From: CAZLMG01 sp964560765 | GTDB taxonomy: Bacteria; Bdellovibrionota_B; Oligoflexia; Oligoflexales; CAZLMG01 | Assembly (NCBI GenBank): GCA_964560765.1 | Contig: CAZLMG010000003.1 | Span: forward strand, 62,001-126,000 | Length of the DNA stretch: 64,000 bases | Reading direction: 5' to 3' | Made by a program: the position numbers and the translations under genes | In this document: positions 29,077-37,887 of the stretch, one piece after another | Layout of the letters: each line of letters starts with the position of its first letter | How positions within the stretch are numbered: position 1 is the first letter of the stretch | Notes under the pieces: generated by a model | The model's input: only the letters and a program-made list of their open reading frames with translations | The model's database searches: none | Told to the model about the DNA's origin: nothing

Positions 29077-29512
29077 AAGCTACCTCCGACGCCGTGCGAC
29101 ACACAGGCAACTCCGAAATCGCATGTCCATCTCCTAGCAATTTCCGGTGCTCCTTTCGCCCTGGATTAGCGGCGCGCAAACGCAGAATCTCTCCCAGTCG
29201 CCGAAACTCTGCCAAGAGCAAGACCTGAGGCTCCTTAGCGAAGATACGCATCGGAAAGTGAAATAGTCGACACGGACCACGCGCCTGACTCTCTTCGTCC
29301 TCAATCGTGACCACCCACGCCTTGCCGGCTACGCGCAGATTCGACGAGCTACGAATTCCCAAGGCGTCGGCAGGTATCATCACTTGGGACTTGGGGATGG
29401 CAATCTCCGCAATCTCCACCGTTGATCCCGCCTGTACGATTCCGATGCCAAACAGCAGAAACAGTACATGTGATACGAGGGGGGGCCAGTGCCAAAGTTG
29501 CAATTTTCTCAT
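29066..29512 (-). CDS. Exported protein in the Tad-like locus (148 aa)
   Basis: The start at ATG 29512 is chosen over longer starts because AAGGAA lies seven bases upstream and the ATG overlaps the stop of the preceding gene (ATGA). The N-terminus has a hydrophobic stretch (LVSHVLFLLFGIGIVQAGS), a signal peptide or anchor. The rest is a small beta-rich domain with two Cys (GPCRLF and LPVCRT) that could form a disulfide. The family is not recognised; the position just before the secretin suggests a pilotin- or CpaB-like accessory role, by context only. Confidence 0.65.
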   Translation of the reverse strand: MRKLQLWHWPPLVSHVLFLLFGIGIVQAGSTVEIAEIAIPKSQVMIPADALGIRSSSNLRVAGKAWVVTIEDEESQARGPCRLFHFPMRIFAKEPQVLLLAEFRRLGEILRLRAANPGRKEHRKLLGDGHAISELPVCRTASEVAYEE

Positions 29513-29859
29513 GGGCATCTTCCTTGATCGATCGGCATTCGTCCGACCTGCGTGATGAGTATGCATAAAGCCTGGGGCCAATGACTCCGATGCTGACCAG
29601 GTGCGGCATGATCAAGGCGCGGCGGCCAGGTCAAGGACTCTGCGCCTAGCCAAACTGGTACCTCGGATGCTAACGATGTACGCCAATCTACTGCACGCAG
29701 CTGCGATGGCTCTTCAAACCACGACCAGGAATTCCGTTGCCATCGGCCCAGCTCCAAGCGCATGCTGAGGGTAGCCACCCAAGTGAACATGCCTATGATC
29801 AGCGCCGCATATCCCATGATGGCTCCCCTTCGCAGGCGCGTACGCGCCAGTTTGGCCAA
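29509..29859 (-). CDS. TadE/TadG-like pseudopilin-type protein
   Basis: A 116-residue protein with an N-terminus typical of TadE/TadG-like proteins. A basic stretch ends in RLRRGA and is followed at once by a hydrophobic helix (IMGYAALIIGMFTWVATLS). The start is taken as TTG 29859 so that the basic RRG motif is retained. An ATG at 29817 with GGGGAG five bases upstream is a real alternative. After the helix comes a Trp-rich exported part (WQRNSWSWFEEPSQL). It overlaps the preceding TadE-like gene and the next gene. The usual Glu at +5 of processed prepilins is absent, so cleavage by a prepilin peptidase is doubtful. Confidence 0.6.
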   Translation of the reverse strand: MAKLARTRLRRGAIMGYAALIIGMFTWVATLSMRLELGRWQRNSWSWFEEPSQLRAVDWRTSLASEVPVWLGAESLTWPPRLDHAAPGQHRSHWPQALCILITQVGRMPIDQGRCP

Positions 29860-30200
29860 TTCCGACCAAAGCGCGGATTCACTTGCCGATATGGCTCAAA
29901 GCAAGACTGAAAGCTCTGCCCGACACAGGTCGCCAATTGCACGTCGACAGCCGTATGCAACTCGCCACGAGCTTCTTCAATTTGCGCCGAGAAGTCCGGA
30001 TACATCTCCGCCAATACATTGGCTGCATCCTGCACATTTCCCGAAGCAGCCTCCCATTCGGCACACCCGCGAGCGTCGTATTCGTCGATCCACGCTGATC
30101 GCAACATCTCCGAAGTTTCCTCCCACCCGCCCAATACCTGCATGGAAAGCACAAACGCGACAACGAGCATGGTCATTTCAGTTAAGGCGCTAACAATCAT
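29799..30200 (-). CDS. TadE-like pseudopilin
   Basis: A 133-residue protein beginning MIVSALTEMTMLVVAFVLSM: a short leader, a Glu and one long hydrophobic helix, the TadE-like arrangement. A Cys-containing soluble domain follows (RGCAEW, QLATCVG, QSCFEP, RACEGE). The ATG at 30200 has no convincing SD. The longer open frame upstream reads through the end of the 795-aa gene, so the shorter start is preferred. It belongs to the tight minus-strand series that runs from 32637 to 27898. Function by resemblance: a minor pseudopilin of a Tad-type pilus or secretion system. Confidence 0.6.
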   Translation of the reverse strand: MIVSALTEMTMLVVAFVLSMQVLGGWEETSEMLRSAWIDEYDARGCAEWEAASGNVQDAANVLAEMYPDFSAQIEEARGELHTAVDVQLATCVGQSFQSCFEPYRQVNPRFGRNWPNWRVRACEGEPSWDMRR

Positions 30201-30249
30201 GAGGGAGAACTTAGGTGGGTGAACGAATGTCGGCCAGTGACATCGCGCA

Positions 30250-32637
30250 CTAAAGGGAAATGGATAGGCCAGCACCGTATTGCTTGCGCACAAAGTCCGA
30301 ACCGGATGTACCCTGCCAAGCTTCACGCACGGCAAAAATCTCGCCGGTGAATGAGAGATTCAATCGGTAATTCCACTGCCATCGATGTTGTAGCCAATCG
30401 CCCAAGAAACTAGTGTCTTTAAGCCACCTCTCGGCCGATGCTGTCCATGAAAGTTGGGACTGCGATGTCGTATCAACTCGAAGCCTTGCCACCACAGATT
30501 CAGCTCGCTGCTCGTCACCCTCGGCGGGTTGCAGCACTCGATAGCCATATTCAACGCGGAGTTGGCCCATATGATTGGCCCAGGCCACTCCTCCAAGTCG
30601 TGCACCTTGCTCCACCCCCGAGTTATCCGCCAACGCGCGGCCAACTGGCCCCAACGCAGAGATGCCCTCGTGGTGCCGGGGGCGCAGGTCACGCCATTGC
30701 CAACGATGCAGAACCAATTCTGGCGTCAACTCCCAAAGAAATGACCTCAGGCCAACGTCACCTCCGAATCGCTCCAGCACCCGCACATCATCCTGTAGCC
30801 AAGCTCCGGCACGCACGCCCGCATAGATCTCGGCCATCGGCGCAGCATCCTTCTCGCCAAATACGAGCGCTCCCTCGATGTGCAGCCCATGCGCAGTCTC
30901 CGATCGCGTATCGACGATACCTTCGCGAAACTCGCGCCTCTGCAATGAATAGGTGCCTTGCGCATTGACGCCGTTGCCCTTGCTCCAGCGCAGCTGACCT
31001 TGTCCGTCCCACTGCATCACAGCCGCATGGGCCTCGGGCTGGCGCCCTTCGTTGGCAGTGCTACGCCCATAACGCGGTAGAGGCTGCGAATCCCGCATTC
31101 CGCGCAAGGAAAAATCCAGCCGCAGACGCTTCTTCTCCTGAATCGTCTCCATAAACATACGAGCAGATCTTCCCATATCACTATCATAGGCAAGCGATGC
31201 GGCCAGTGAAAGGTGGTGGCTCGCCGATGCGGGCAATCCCTGACGAGAAAATGCCACGCCGCGATAATAGGCCACGAGCGCTTGGTCTGGTGCGTCGCGC
31301 GTTGCTGCCTCTGCCAACCACTGCTGCGCCAATTCCCATTGTTCGAGGCGCATGTACATCACACCCAATTCAAAGGGGGCTTGAAAATCGTCTATTGCCA
31401 GCTCCGAAGCGCGCTCGTAGGCACGACGCGCTCCATCAAAGGCAAAAACTCCTGCCCGAATGCGAGCCAACTCAAGCCAGTCTTGAAATGTGTTCGGCTC
31501 TTTTCCGTGCGTGCTCGCCCAAGCCGCACAACGATCGAAATCACCTTGCCCTGCCTTTTGCCCACCCACAGTCGCAAAACTCTCGCGAATCGCGATGGAG
31601 TTGACGCACTCACTGTCCTGGAATCCAGGGGTCGTCATGGCGACGACTTCTGCCATGCGGCGCACATCAGGCGACTCTGGAGTCGCCACATCACTCCCTG
31701 TCACCAGCTCCACCGTCACGCCAGCGGGAATGACGATAGCCCGGGGCTGATACGCCTCAAATTGAGTCATCTCTCCCAAACTAAAGATTATCCGAACTTC
31801 ACCCTGCAGAACCGTGATGACGGCGCGCCGATACTCGTCGTGCTCTGCCAATTCCAAAACCATATCGGCATGTGGCCCAAGATCGATGTTGAGCCAACTT
31901 CCCACCGTCAGGACCACTCGGCTGAAATCGTCGACAAAGTTTCGTGTACGCAAACCGCCTGCAAGCAGCCGAATCACGCGGCGTCCAGAGTCCGTCGTCG
32001 CTAAAACACTAACGCTTTGCGGCAAGAAGTAGGTGGTATCGATTTGCGGCATGCTGACCATGCCAACTTCACTCGCGCCCAGGCGAACTGTCTCTTGCCA
32101 AAGAACGGGCACGGGCGACTGTGTCGCCACGATCGGCTGTTCGCCACGCTGGATGAGCATGCTGCCGCGAAGGGCGCGCGCCTGCATGACTTGTGTCGAT
32201 TCGCGCTCCTCGGGTCGCGATGCTGCTAATGCGGGCTCTACCCTTGCCGGTTGATAGCCAGCAGGTGGCGATAAAACTGTGATCGTCCAAGACAGCGACT
32301 CGGTGCCACGGGCCGTCGTAACTGTGGCAAAGATTTGGTGACGACCAGGAAACCAGGCTTCACTACTCAGAATACAGGTGGCGGCTGCACAAACTACCTG
32401 CCCGGCATCAAACCATTGAACCGCTGCTGGAGACTCTATTGCCTGCACGTGCAACTCGACGGTGTCTCCACGCACGATTGTAAAACTGGTTTGTGATCGC
32501 TGGGAAATGATCTCCGGGCGCGTCGATGGCGCTGCTTCGGCAGAGCTTGCCTGCAACGCTCGGAGCAGCACGGTCAAAAGTATTGCCGCGCTGATGATGA
32601 GACACCGCCATGGCGCAGCGGAATTGCACCCAGTCAA
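30250..32637 (-). CDS. FecR-like / TPR / beta-barrel envelope protein
   Basis: A 795-residue exported protein. The start is TTG 32637, with GAGG seven bases upstream, followed by a long signal sequence (CLIISAAILLTVLLRAL). Residues about 45-120 look like an Ig-like domain. About 150-320 are two FecR-like beta segments (GSMLIQRGEQPIVAT and VITVLQGEVRIIF). About 370-520 are TPRs (ARRAYERASELAIDDFQAPF). The last ~270 residues have the alternating pattern of an outer-membrane barrel and end in AGLSISL. FecR-TPR proteins in Gram-negative bacteria usually bind peptidoglycan or sense surface signals. It is the first gene of the Tad-like operon. Confidence 0.75.
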   Translation of the reverse strand: MTGCNSAAPWRCLIISAAILLTVLLRALQASSAEAAPSTRPEIISQRSQTSFTIVRGDTVELHVQAIESPAAVQWFDAGQVVCAAATCILSSEAWFPGRHQIFATVTTARGTESLSWTITVLSPPAGYQPARVEPALAASRPEERESTQVMQARALRGSMLIQRGEQPIVATQSPVPVLWQETVRLGASEVGMVSMPQIDTTYFLPQSVSVLATTDSGRRVIRLLAGGLRTRNFVDDFSRVVLTVGSWLNIDLGPHADMVLELAEHDEYRRAVITVLQGEVRIIFSLGEMTQFEAYQPRAIVIPAGVTVELVTGSDVATPESPDVRRMAEVVAMTTPGFQDSECVNSIAIRESFATVGGQKAGQGDFDRCAAWASTHGKEPNTFQDWLELARIRAGVFAFDGARRAYERASELAIDDFQAPFELGVMYMRLEQWELAQQWLAEAATRDAPDQALVAYYRGVAFSRQGLPASASHHLSLAASLAYDSDMGRSARMFMETIQEKKRLRLDFSLRGMRDSQPLPRYGRSTANEGRQPEAHAAVMQWDGQGQLRWSKGNGVNAQGTYSLQRREFREGIVDTRSETAHGLHIEGALVFGEKDAAPMAEIYAGVRAGAWLQDDVRVLERFGGDVGLRSFLWELTPELVLHRWQWRDLRPRHHEGISALGPVGRALADNSGVEQGARLGGVAWANHMGQLRVEYGYRVLQPAEGDEQRAESVVARLRVDTTSQSQLSWTASAERWLKDTSFLGDWLQHRWQWNYRLNLSFTGEIFAVREAWQGTSGSDFVRKQYGAGLSISL

Positions 32638-32661
32638 AAGTGCACCTCGCGATTCGCAAAG

Positions 32662-33150
32662 TTATCTTTTGAATTTTTCGGCTAATTTATCGGCTACTAA
32701 AGGTGGGACAAGGGTTCGAACAGAGCCTCCGTAGCTCGCCACCTCGCGTACCAGGCTGGAGGAGACATAGCAATAGGCCTCTGTTGTTGGCAAAAACACC
32801 ACTTCTATATCGTTGGCCAAATGCCGATTCATCTGCGCCATGGGCATTTCAAAAGAGAAGTCGGCCTCCGAACGCAAGCCACGCACGATGCAGCAAGCAC
32901 CCTGCTGACGAGCGAATTCAACGACCAATCCCGTGAATGCCAGCACGGTCACATTCTTACACTCATGAGCAATCGTGCGGATAATTTCCAGGCGTTCTTC
33001 AACAGAAAATACCGGCGGTTTGTTCGAGTTGACTCCCACTCCGACGATCACGCGATCGAAAAGCTTGGCGGCACGAGTCAACACGTCCAAATGCCCGAGC
33101 GTCATTGGATCGAAGCTGCCTGCATAAACCGCGATTTTAGACTGAGGCAT
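32662..33150 (-). CDS. coaD: Phosphopantetheine adenylyltransferase
   Basis: CoA biosynthesis step 4: ATP plus 4'-phosphopantetheine gives dephospho-CoA. The nucleotidyltransferase motif YAGSFDPMTLGHLDVL carries the T-x-G-H ATP-binding His. The family's second motif appears as CYVSSSLVREVA. At 162 residues the length is typical. The ATG at 33150 is preceded by AAGGGAG at six bases, so the TTG start two codons upstream is rejected. It lies 29 bp downstream of rsmD in the same direction, a common pairing. Confidence 0.95.
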   Translation of the reverse strand: MPQSKIAVYAGSFDPMTLGHLDVLTRAAKLFDRVIVGVGVNSNKPPVFSVEERLEIIRTIAHECKNVTVLAFTGLVVEFARQQGACCIVRGLRSEADFSFEMPMAQMNRHLANDIEVVFLPTTEAYCYVSSSLVREVASYGGSVRTLVPPLVADKLAEKFKR

Positions 33151-33179
33151 GAACAACTCCCTTCCCGCTGGCTATTGAC

Positions 33180-33779
33180 TCACGCTTGATCGGCATGCGC
33201 GCGCTGCCAAATCGTTACCGTGGTCTGACCATAACTACGATCACGATAGCAGTCCCACCCAGCATCAGCAAACGCCTTTATCACCGCATCCCGATCTGCT
33301 TGGCGACACTCGATGACGGCAACGCCCGCCGGCGCCAACCACAGCCTCCAAGCCCGCGCCCAATGCAATGCTTCTGCCGCGACAACATCATAGGGCGCAT
33401 CCGCCCAAATGACATCAAACGGAGCGACTTTAACAACACTCGGTCCGGCATCGCGCACACTGCACCGCAACACTGTGGCTTGACATACCGTCTCGGCCTG
33501 CGCCGCTCGTCGCTGCAACTCGCGAACATTGCCTTCGAGACAACGCAAAGCTTCCCGCTCGTTCTCGACGAACACACAGCTCGCTGCCCCGCGCGAGAGA
33601 AACTCGATGCCGATGGCCCCAGATCCGGCATAAAGGTCCAACACGCGCGCATCCACCACCCAATTTTGTAGAGCATTGAGTACGGCCTGCCTTACTTTGA
33701 CAGCCGTCGGACGCGTGAGTCCGGTCTTCGGAGCCTGTAGCTTCATGCCCTTCGCCCAGCCGCTGGCGACTCCCTGCAT
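33180..33779 (-). CDS. rsmD: 16S rRNA (guanine966-N2)-methyltransferase RsmD
   Basis: Makes m2G966 in 16S rRNA. Visible motifs: LTRPTAVKVRQAVLNAL at the N-terminus, the SAM loop VLDLYAGSGAIGIEFLSRGA and the acidic ENE strand end. The catalytic motif reads DAPY instead of the usual D/N-PPY. The ATG at 33779 (199 aa) has GGGAG five bases upstream and gives the standard length; in-frame ATGs at 33806 and 33860 lack an SD. Operonic with coaD. The Ala in the catalytic motif is conservative but unusual. Confidence 0.9.
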   Translation of the reverse strand: MQGVASGWAKGMKLQAPKTGLTRPTAVKVRQAVLNALQNWVVDARVLDLYAGSGAIGIEFLSRGAASCVFVENEREALRCLEGNVRELQRRAAQAETVCQATVLRCSVRDAGPSVVKVAPFDVIWADAPYDVVAAEALHWARAWRLWLAPAGVAVIECRQADRDAVIKAFADAGWDCYRDRSYGQTTVTIWQRAHADQA

Positions 33780-33970
33780 GACTGCTCCCAAGTGCCCACC
33801 CTCCATCAAGATTTCGCCATTATAAGCGAGCGATCGGACATAGCTAGACTTATCAGGCATTTAGCCACGCGCAGAGGGATGCTTTTTTACTTGTAAATTT
33901 CTGTGGAAACCATAATTTCAGGGGCGTTTTTCGCAAAGGCACCTTTCACCACCTTTAAGGGGGCAAGTCG

Positions 33971-35881
33971 TTGAATATTCGACAAATTCAGGAAGCCCGT
34001 GAACTCTACGGAATTGACGATTGGGGCGCAGGCTATTTTGGTATCGACGACGAGGGGCATGTCGTTTGTCACCCAACGGGCGAAGAGCACCTTTCCGTTT
34101 CCCTCCCCGAAGTCATCGAAGAAGCAAAGAAACAAGGCATCATCGCCCCGTTGATTTTGCGCTTTCCACAGGCCATTGAAACGCAGATTGAGCGTATGCA
34201 CACGGCATTCCGTAACTCGATTCGCGAATTCAGCTTTCGAGGGCAGCATCGTGGCGTCTTTCCATTCAAAGTAAATCAACGCCGCGAATTCATCGATAAT
34301 GTCGTCCAGTGCGGCATCAAAATGAATTACGGACTCGAAGTTGGCTCCAAGACAGAATTTATCGCGTCATTGAGCTATCCCCTGACGAATCAATCGCTTC
34401 TAGTTTGCAACGGCTTCAAAGACCGTGAGTTTATCGACATCGGCTTTGTGGCAACAGCCATGGGCAAGAACGTTATCCTGGTCATTGAAGGCCCCGAAGA
34501 GCTTGACATCATCATCCAACAGGCGAAGTTGCATGGCGGCATTTGCCCCGAGATCGGTATTCGTGCGCGTCTCTATAGCCGCGGTGCCGGCAAGTGGGAA
34601 AAATCCTCGGGTGAAAACTCCAAGTTTGGCCTGACAACGAGCGAAGTGCTGCGCACCTTACGCATGTTGGACGAAGCTGGTCTGAAAGATCGCTTGTCCA
34701 TGCTGCACTTTCACTTGGGCTCGCAGATTACCGAGATTAAGCGCATGAAAAACGCCATCAAAGAGGCGTCGCGCGTGTACAGCAAAATCAGTAAAATGGG
34801 CTATACCCCCAAATACTTGAACATCGGTGGCGGTATCGGCGTCGATTATGATGGCAGTAAAACGTCGTTTTCTTCTAGCGCCAACTACACCCTGCAAGAA
34901 TTTGCCAACGACGTTGTCTATACGATCGGCGAAGTCTGCGATAACGAGGAAGTGCCGCACCCAAATATCGTCACCGAAAGTGGACGCGTAATCGCCGCCT
35001 ACCACTCGATCGTGGTGACGAATATTCGCGAAGTGCAAGCCGCTGACACGGAGCCGGAAGTCGACGTCCCCGACGTCATTGCCGAGCATGAACACCTGAA
35101 GGCTCTTGTTGAGCTCAAGTACATCATGGAAAACGTCAGCCGAAAGAACTACGCCGAGTACTATCACGATGCCATCGAGTATTACGAAGAGTTGTTCACG
35201 CTGTTCAACCTGGGTTACCTGACCCTAGAAGAACGCGCTATGGGCGAGGAGATCTTTCACCGGATCTGTCGCAAGGCCCTGTACTTTTCGTCGTTCGAGC
35301 GGCACCAGCCCGAAGAGTTCGACGACCTGCAGCAGGCGATGGTGACCAAGTACCTGGCGAACTTCTCCATCTTCCAGTCCATTCCTGATGCTTGGTCCAT
35401 CGACCAGTTGTTCCCAGTAATGCCGATTTCCCATCATGATCAGAAGCCAACGCACAAGGCCAAGATCGTCGATATCACCTGTGACTCAGATGGCTGCTTG
35501 GATAAGTTCGTGGATCGTCGCGATGTGCGCAGCGTCCTCGACCTGCACACTCCTGGCGACGAACCGTACTATCTCGGATTCTTCCTGGTAGGCGCTTACC
35601 AGGAGAGCTTGGCGAACGAACACAACTTGTTCGGCGCCATCAATGAGGCAGAAATTCAGATTGATGACGAAGGCGATTGGCAGATCACAAAAGTCACGAC
35701 CGGTGACCCGGTCGACGAACTACTTGCCAGCCGCAATTACGACATCCCTGAGTTGATCGAGAGCTTTCGGACCCAGTTCCGCAAGGCGCAAGATGCAGGC
35801 CGCTTAAGCGAGGGCGATGCTTCGGCTCTCTTTGAGCGACTCAGTACCTATGTGAAAACGTATCCCTACCTTAAAGAGTGA
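33971..35881 (+). CDS. speA: Biosynthetic arginine decarboxylase
   Basis: PLP enzyme that converts arginine to agmatine for polyamine synthesis. The start is TTG 33971, with AAGGGGG seven bases upstream. The probable PLP lysine is Lys100 in VFPFKVNQ. Other alanine-racemase-fold motifs are HFHLGSQI, the glycine loop NIGGGIGVDYDG and TESGRVIAAYHS. The C-terminal part, including ITCDSDGCLDKFV with the conserved Cys, is typical of SpeA. The length of 636 is normal. It is monocistronic and divergent from rsmD. Agmatinase is not in the window. Confidence 0.95.
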   Translation: MNIRQIQEARELYGIDDWGAGYFGIDDEGHVVCHPTGEEHLSVSLPEVIEEAKKQGIIAPLILRFPQAIETQIERMHTAFRNSIREFSFRGQHRGVFPFKVNQRREFIDNVVQCGIKMNYGLEVGSKTEFIASLSYPLTNQSLLVCNGFKDREFIDIGFVATAMGKNVILVIEGPEELDIIIQQAKLHGGICPEIGIRARLYSRGAGKWEKSSGENSKFGLTTSEVLRTLRMLDEAGLKDRLSMLHFHLGSQITEIKRMKNAIKEASRVYSKISKMGYTPKYLNIGGGIGVDYDGSKTSFSSSANYTLQEFANDVVYTIGEVCDNEEVPHPNIVTESGRVIAAYHSIVVTNIREVQAADTEPEVDVPDVIAEHEHLKALVELKYIMENVSRKNYAEYYHDAIEYYEELFTLFNLGYLTLEERAMGEEIFHRICRKALYFSSFERHQPEEFDDLQQAMVTKYLANFSIFQSIPDAWSIDQLFPVMPISHHDQKPTHKAKIVDITCDSDGCLDKFVDRRDVRSVLDLHTPGDEPYYLGFFLVGAYQESLANEHNLFGAINEAEIQIDDEGDWQITKVTTGDPVDELLASRNYDIPELIESFRTQFRKAQDAGRLSEGDASALFERLSTYVKTYPYLKE

Positions 35882-35888
35882 TTATGTG

Positions 35889-35931
35889 ACCCGCAGCCCT
35901 GCGCCCCGAGAGGGGTCGTTCGGCTGCGGGT
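35889..35931 (+). terminator. Long hairpin after speA
   Basis: ACCCGCAGCC (35889-35898) pairs perfectly with GGCTGCGGGT (35922-35931), and the loop itself contains a CCCC/GGGG stem. It starts 8 bases past the stop. No immediate U-tract is present (a T-run begins about 20 bases later), so it could be a terminator or a 3' structural element. Confidence 0.6.
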
Positions 35932-36156
35932 AATGCACTCGACTTTGCATTTTTTCTCAGAAATCTCAGCATGTTTTCGCTGGCGACCACATGAAATCTG
36001 CACCGCTGTCGCCGTGCTGAATTCTGACGAGGGCTAACCTCGGAACTTCACACCATGAGAACCGGCAGCACCGCCTTTCTTGGGGACATTTCAGGGCCCT
36101 GTTCACCACCACGGCATTTTCACCCAGGACAAAGTTAGCAGTTTTTTCCGGTAGCT

Positions 36157-36519
36157 GTGCATGAACTAGTGATCGATGCTTCGATTGACCGGGCTCTTGG
36201 TGCGCACCTAGCGGCAGACTACCAAGAAAAATTCATTGCCGAGCAAGCCCGTAAAACAGGCAAGGCGCCGACCGCCATTGCCCGCTACCTCGACTACGTG
36301 GCCAAAAACTATTCATCGAAGTTTGAAAAGACGGTTACGGATGCTCTAAAGCTTGAATCGGCGGCGGTTAGCACCCCGACGTCCGGGGCCAATGGCTTCA
36401 ATCTCGTCAATCGCGATATCAGCATAATGGCCACTCGCATCAGCCTACCTCACGGCCAGCGTGTACGGCTGCCGCTGAACGACCTGCGTAGCATCGTCCA
36501 AGCTGATGATTTAGTTTGA
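36157..36519 (+). CDS. Hypothetical protein (120 aa)
   Basis: Small soluble protein with a GTG start at 36157 but no convincing SD, so the start is uncertain. The N-terminal two thirds are helical and Lys-rich (KTGKAPTAIARYLDYVAKNY). The C-terminal third is strand-rich (ISIMATRISLPHGQRVRLP). Family not recognised. The reading frame ends just before a hairpin and the convergent UPF0178 gene. Moderate confidence that it is real, based on plausible composition and fit to the gap. Confidence 0.5.
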   Translation: MHELVIDASIDRALGAHLAADYQEKFIAEQARKTGKAPTAIARYLDYVAKNYSSKFEKTVTDALKLESAAVSTPTSGANGFNLVNRDISIMATRISLPHGQRVRLPLNDLRSIVQADDLV

Positions 36520-36522
36520 GCT

Positions 36523-36539
36523 GCGGGCAATTGGCCCGC
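36523..36539. terminator. Short hairpin between convergent genes
   Basis: GCGGGC (36523-36528) pairs with GCCCGC (36534-36539) across a 5-base loop, four bases past the stop of the 120-aa gene and before the end of the convergent gene at 36561. No U-tract follows, so termination is only possible. Confidence 0.35.
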
Positions 36540-36560
36540 GGCCATCTCGCAGAAGTGTAC

Positions 36561-37022
36561 CTAGCCGCGGCGGGATTGCAGGAGCTTATTCAACTCGCCG
36601 GCAAACTTCTTGACGTCCTGCGTATCAAAGCCGGACGGCCCTCCCATCAACTCGCCACCGCTGCGTAGTTCCTGGCGCAGGTTGCGCATGGCCAGAGCCT
36701 CCTTGACCGAGCTGGCATCGTAAATGCGGCCGCGCGGGTCGAGGGCGATAGCGCCTTTCGTGACGACTCGGTCGGCCAAGGGAATGTCGGCGGTGATAAC
36801 GATATCGTCGGCCTCGACGTGCTCGGCAATATGATTGTCGGCTGCATCAAAATCACCGGTAACACAAATGACTTGAACGTCAAAACCGGCGGGAGGATGC
36901 ATGTACCGGTTACCGACGACCTTGACCGGCACCTTGCTGCGCTTGCTGCCTTCAAATATCAACTCGCGGATGCGCCGCGGGCACGCATCGTTATCAATCC
37001 AAATAAAACGGAAACCAGCCAC
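36561..37022 (-). CDS. UPF0178 (YaiI/YqxD) family protein
   Basis: Small soluble protein of the DUF188 family. Family marks are IWIDNDACPRRIRE at the N-terminus, the TADIPLADRVVTKGA motif and the C-terminal LMGGPSGFDTQDVKKFAGEL. It has the PIN-like layout of acidic residues, and nuclease activity is suspected for the family but not established. The GTG start at 37022 has AAGGAG eight bases upstream. At 153 residues the length is normal. Convergent with the gene at 36157; 20 bp downstream of the exported-protein gene at 37043 in the same direction. Confidence 0.9.
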   Translation of the reverse strand: MAGFRFIWIDNDACPRRIRELIFEGSKRSKVPVKVVGNRYMHPPAGFDVQVICVTGDFDAADNHIAEHVEADDIVITADIPLADRVVTKGAIALDPRGRIYDASSVKEALAMRNLRQELRSGGELMGGPSGFDTQDVKKFAGELNKLLQSRRG

Positions 37023-37042
37023 GGAAAGCGCTCCTTGCAGAT

Positions 37043-37723
37043 TTACTTACAGGCGGCTCGCTGCGCATACACAGGCGAGTTACCTTCAACAAAGGTCATC
37101 ATACCATTTCCAAGCGACTTGACGACGGTAGGATAGCCATGAACAACAGCAGCGATGGTAAAATTGGCACCACCCTGACTGATCCACAACCGATCGACCT
37201 GCTGGTCGGTACGCTCGATATCGATGAAAAAGGCAAAGGACTCGACACGGCGACGGAGCTCGGTGATTACCTCGCCATGGTCGTTTTCATCGAACAAAAA
37301 ACGAACTTGGTAATAGGCAGGCTCGATTTCCCGCGCCAAGAATAGGCCGGCTCCATCTGCGGTGCGGGGATTCAGCCCCTTCCAAGCCGCATACATTCCG
37401 ACATTGACGATACGACCACGCTGCTTGGACACGAGATCAGCCGCATTCACACTTAAGTAGGCATCCATCCAATTGCGATACACCGACTGTCGACTCCAGT
37501 GCCCCATGCCAAACGCATTCACATAAAATTCACAGTTGTTGGCATCGGCCGCGCTGCGAATGTTGTACTTGAGATTCGTGGCATAAAAGCTGCCATCGCC
37601 GGCCACGAAATAGGCTTGCGGCTGATCCCCGTCGGCAATGGCCGAAGCATCAGAAGCAGTGAAATGGAACATGAGAAGCAACAGGGCAACAGCAGTGAAG
37701 CGCATACAATTGAAATATAGCAT
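37043..37723 (-). CDS. Exported hypothetical protein (226 aa)
   Basis: The ATG at 37723 follows GAGGAA by seven bases and gives a signal peptide (RFTAVALLLLMFHFTASDASA); longer starts are discarded. The mature part is a mixed alpha/beta domain with one Cys near the N-terminal third (NNCEFYV) and one at the C-terminus (QRAACK). These could pair as a disulfide. No family recognised. It is divergent from the barrel-like protein at 37888, with about 165 bp between. Periplasmic or secreted. Confidence 0.7.
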   Translation of the reverse strand: MLYFNCMRFTAVALLLLMFHFTASDASAIADGDQPQAYFVAGDGSFYATNLKYNIRSAADANNCEFYVNAFGMGHWSRQSVYRNWMDAYLSVNAADLVSKQRGRIVNVGMYAAWKGLNPRTADGAGLFLAREIEPAYYQVRFLFDENDHGEVITELRRRVESFAFFIDIERTDQQVDRLWISQGGANFTIAAVVHGYPTVVKSLGNGMMTFVEGNSPVYAQRAACK

Positions 37724-37887
37724 TTTGTTTCCTCGAGAATTGTGGCAAAAGCTGCAACCCCAACAAATTGCTGCAGCGCTGCCCGCGCGATTACTTGGAT
37801 TTTCGGGAAAGAGCAAGGGTTGAGCCGGGGTTGGCGAGGCGATAGGCGTCTTGAGCTTGTTTCTGCAAATATTTCTGACGGGTTACC

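Noticed and set aside
31213..32004. 263-aa plus-strand frame
   Set aside because: Antisense to the FecR/TPR/barrel gene, which has continuous domain structure; no SD and an implausible His/Arg/Pro composition.
32700..32730. GGGTTCGAA sequence suggesting a tRNA T-arm
   Set aside because: It lies inside coaD coding sequence and no cloverleaf can be formed around it. No tRNA gene was found in the window.
34658..35167. 169-aa minus-strand frame inside speA
   Set aside because: Antisense shadow of a highly conserved enzyme gene; no SD or domain.
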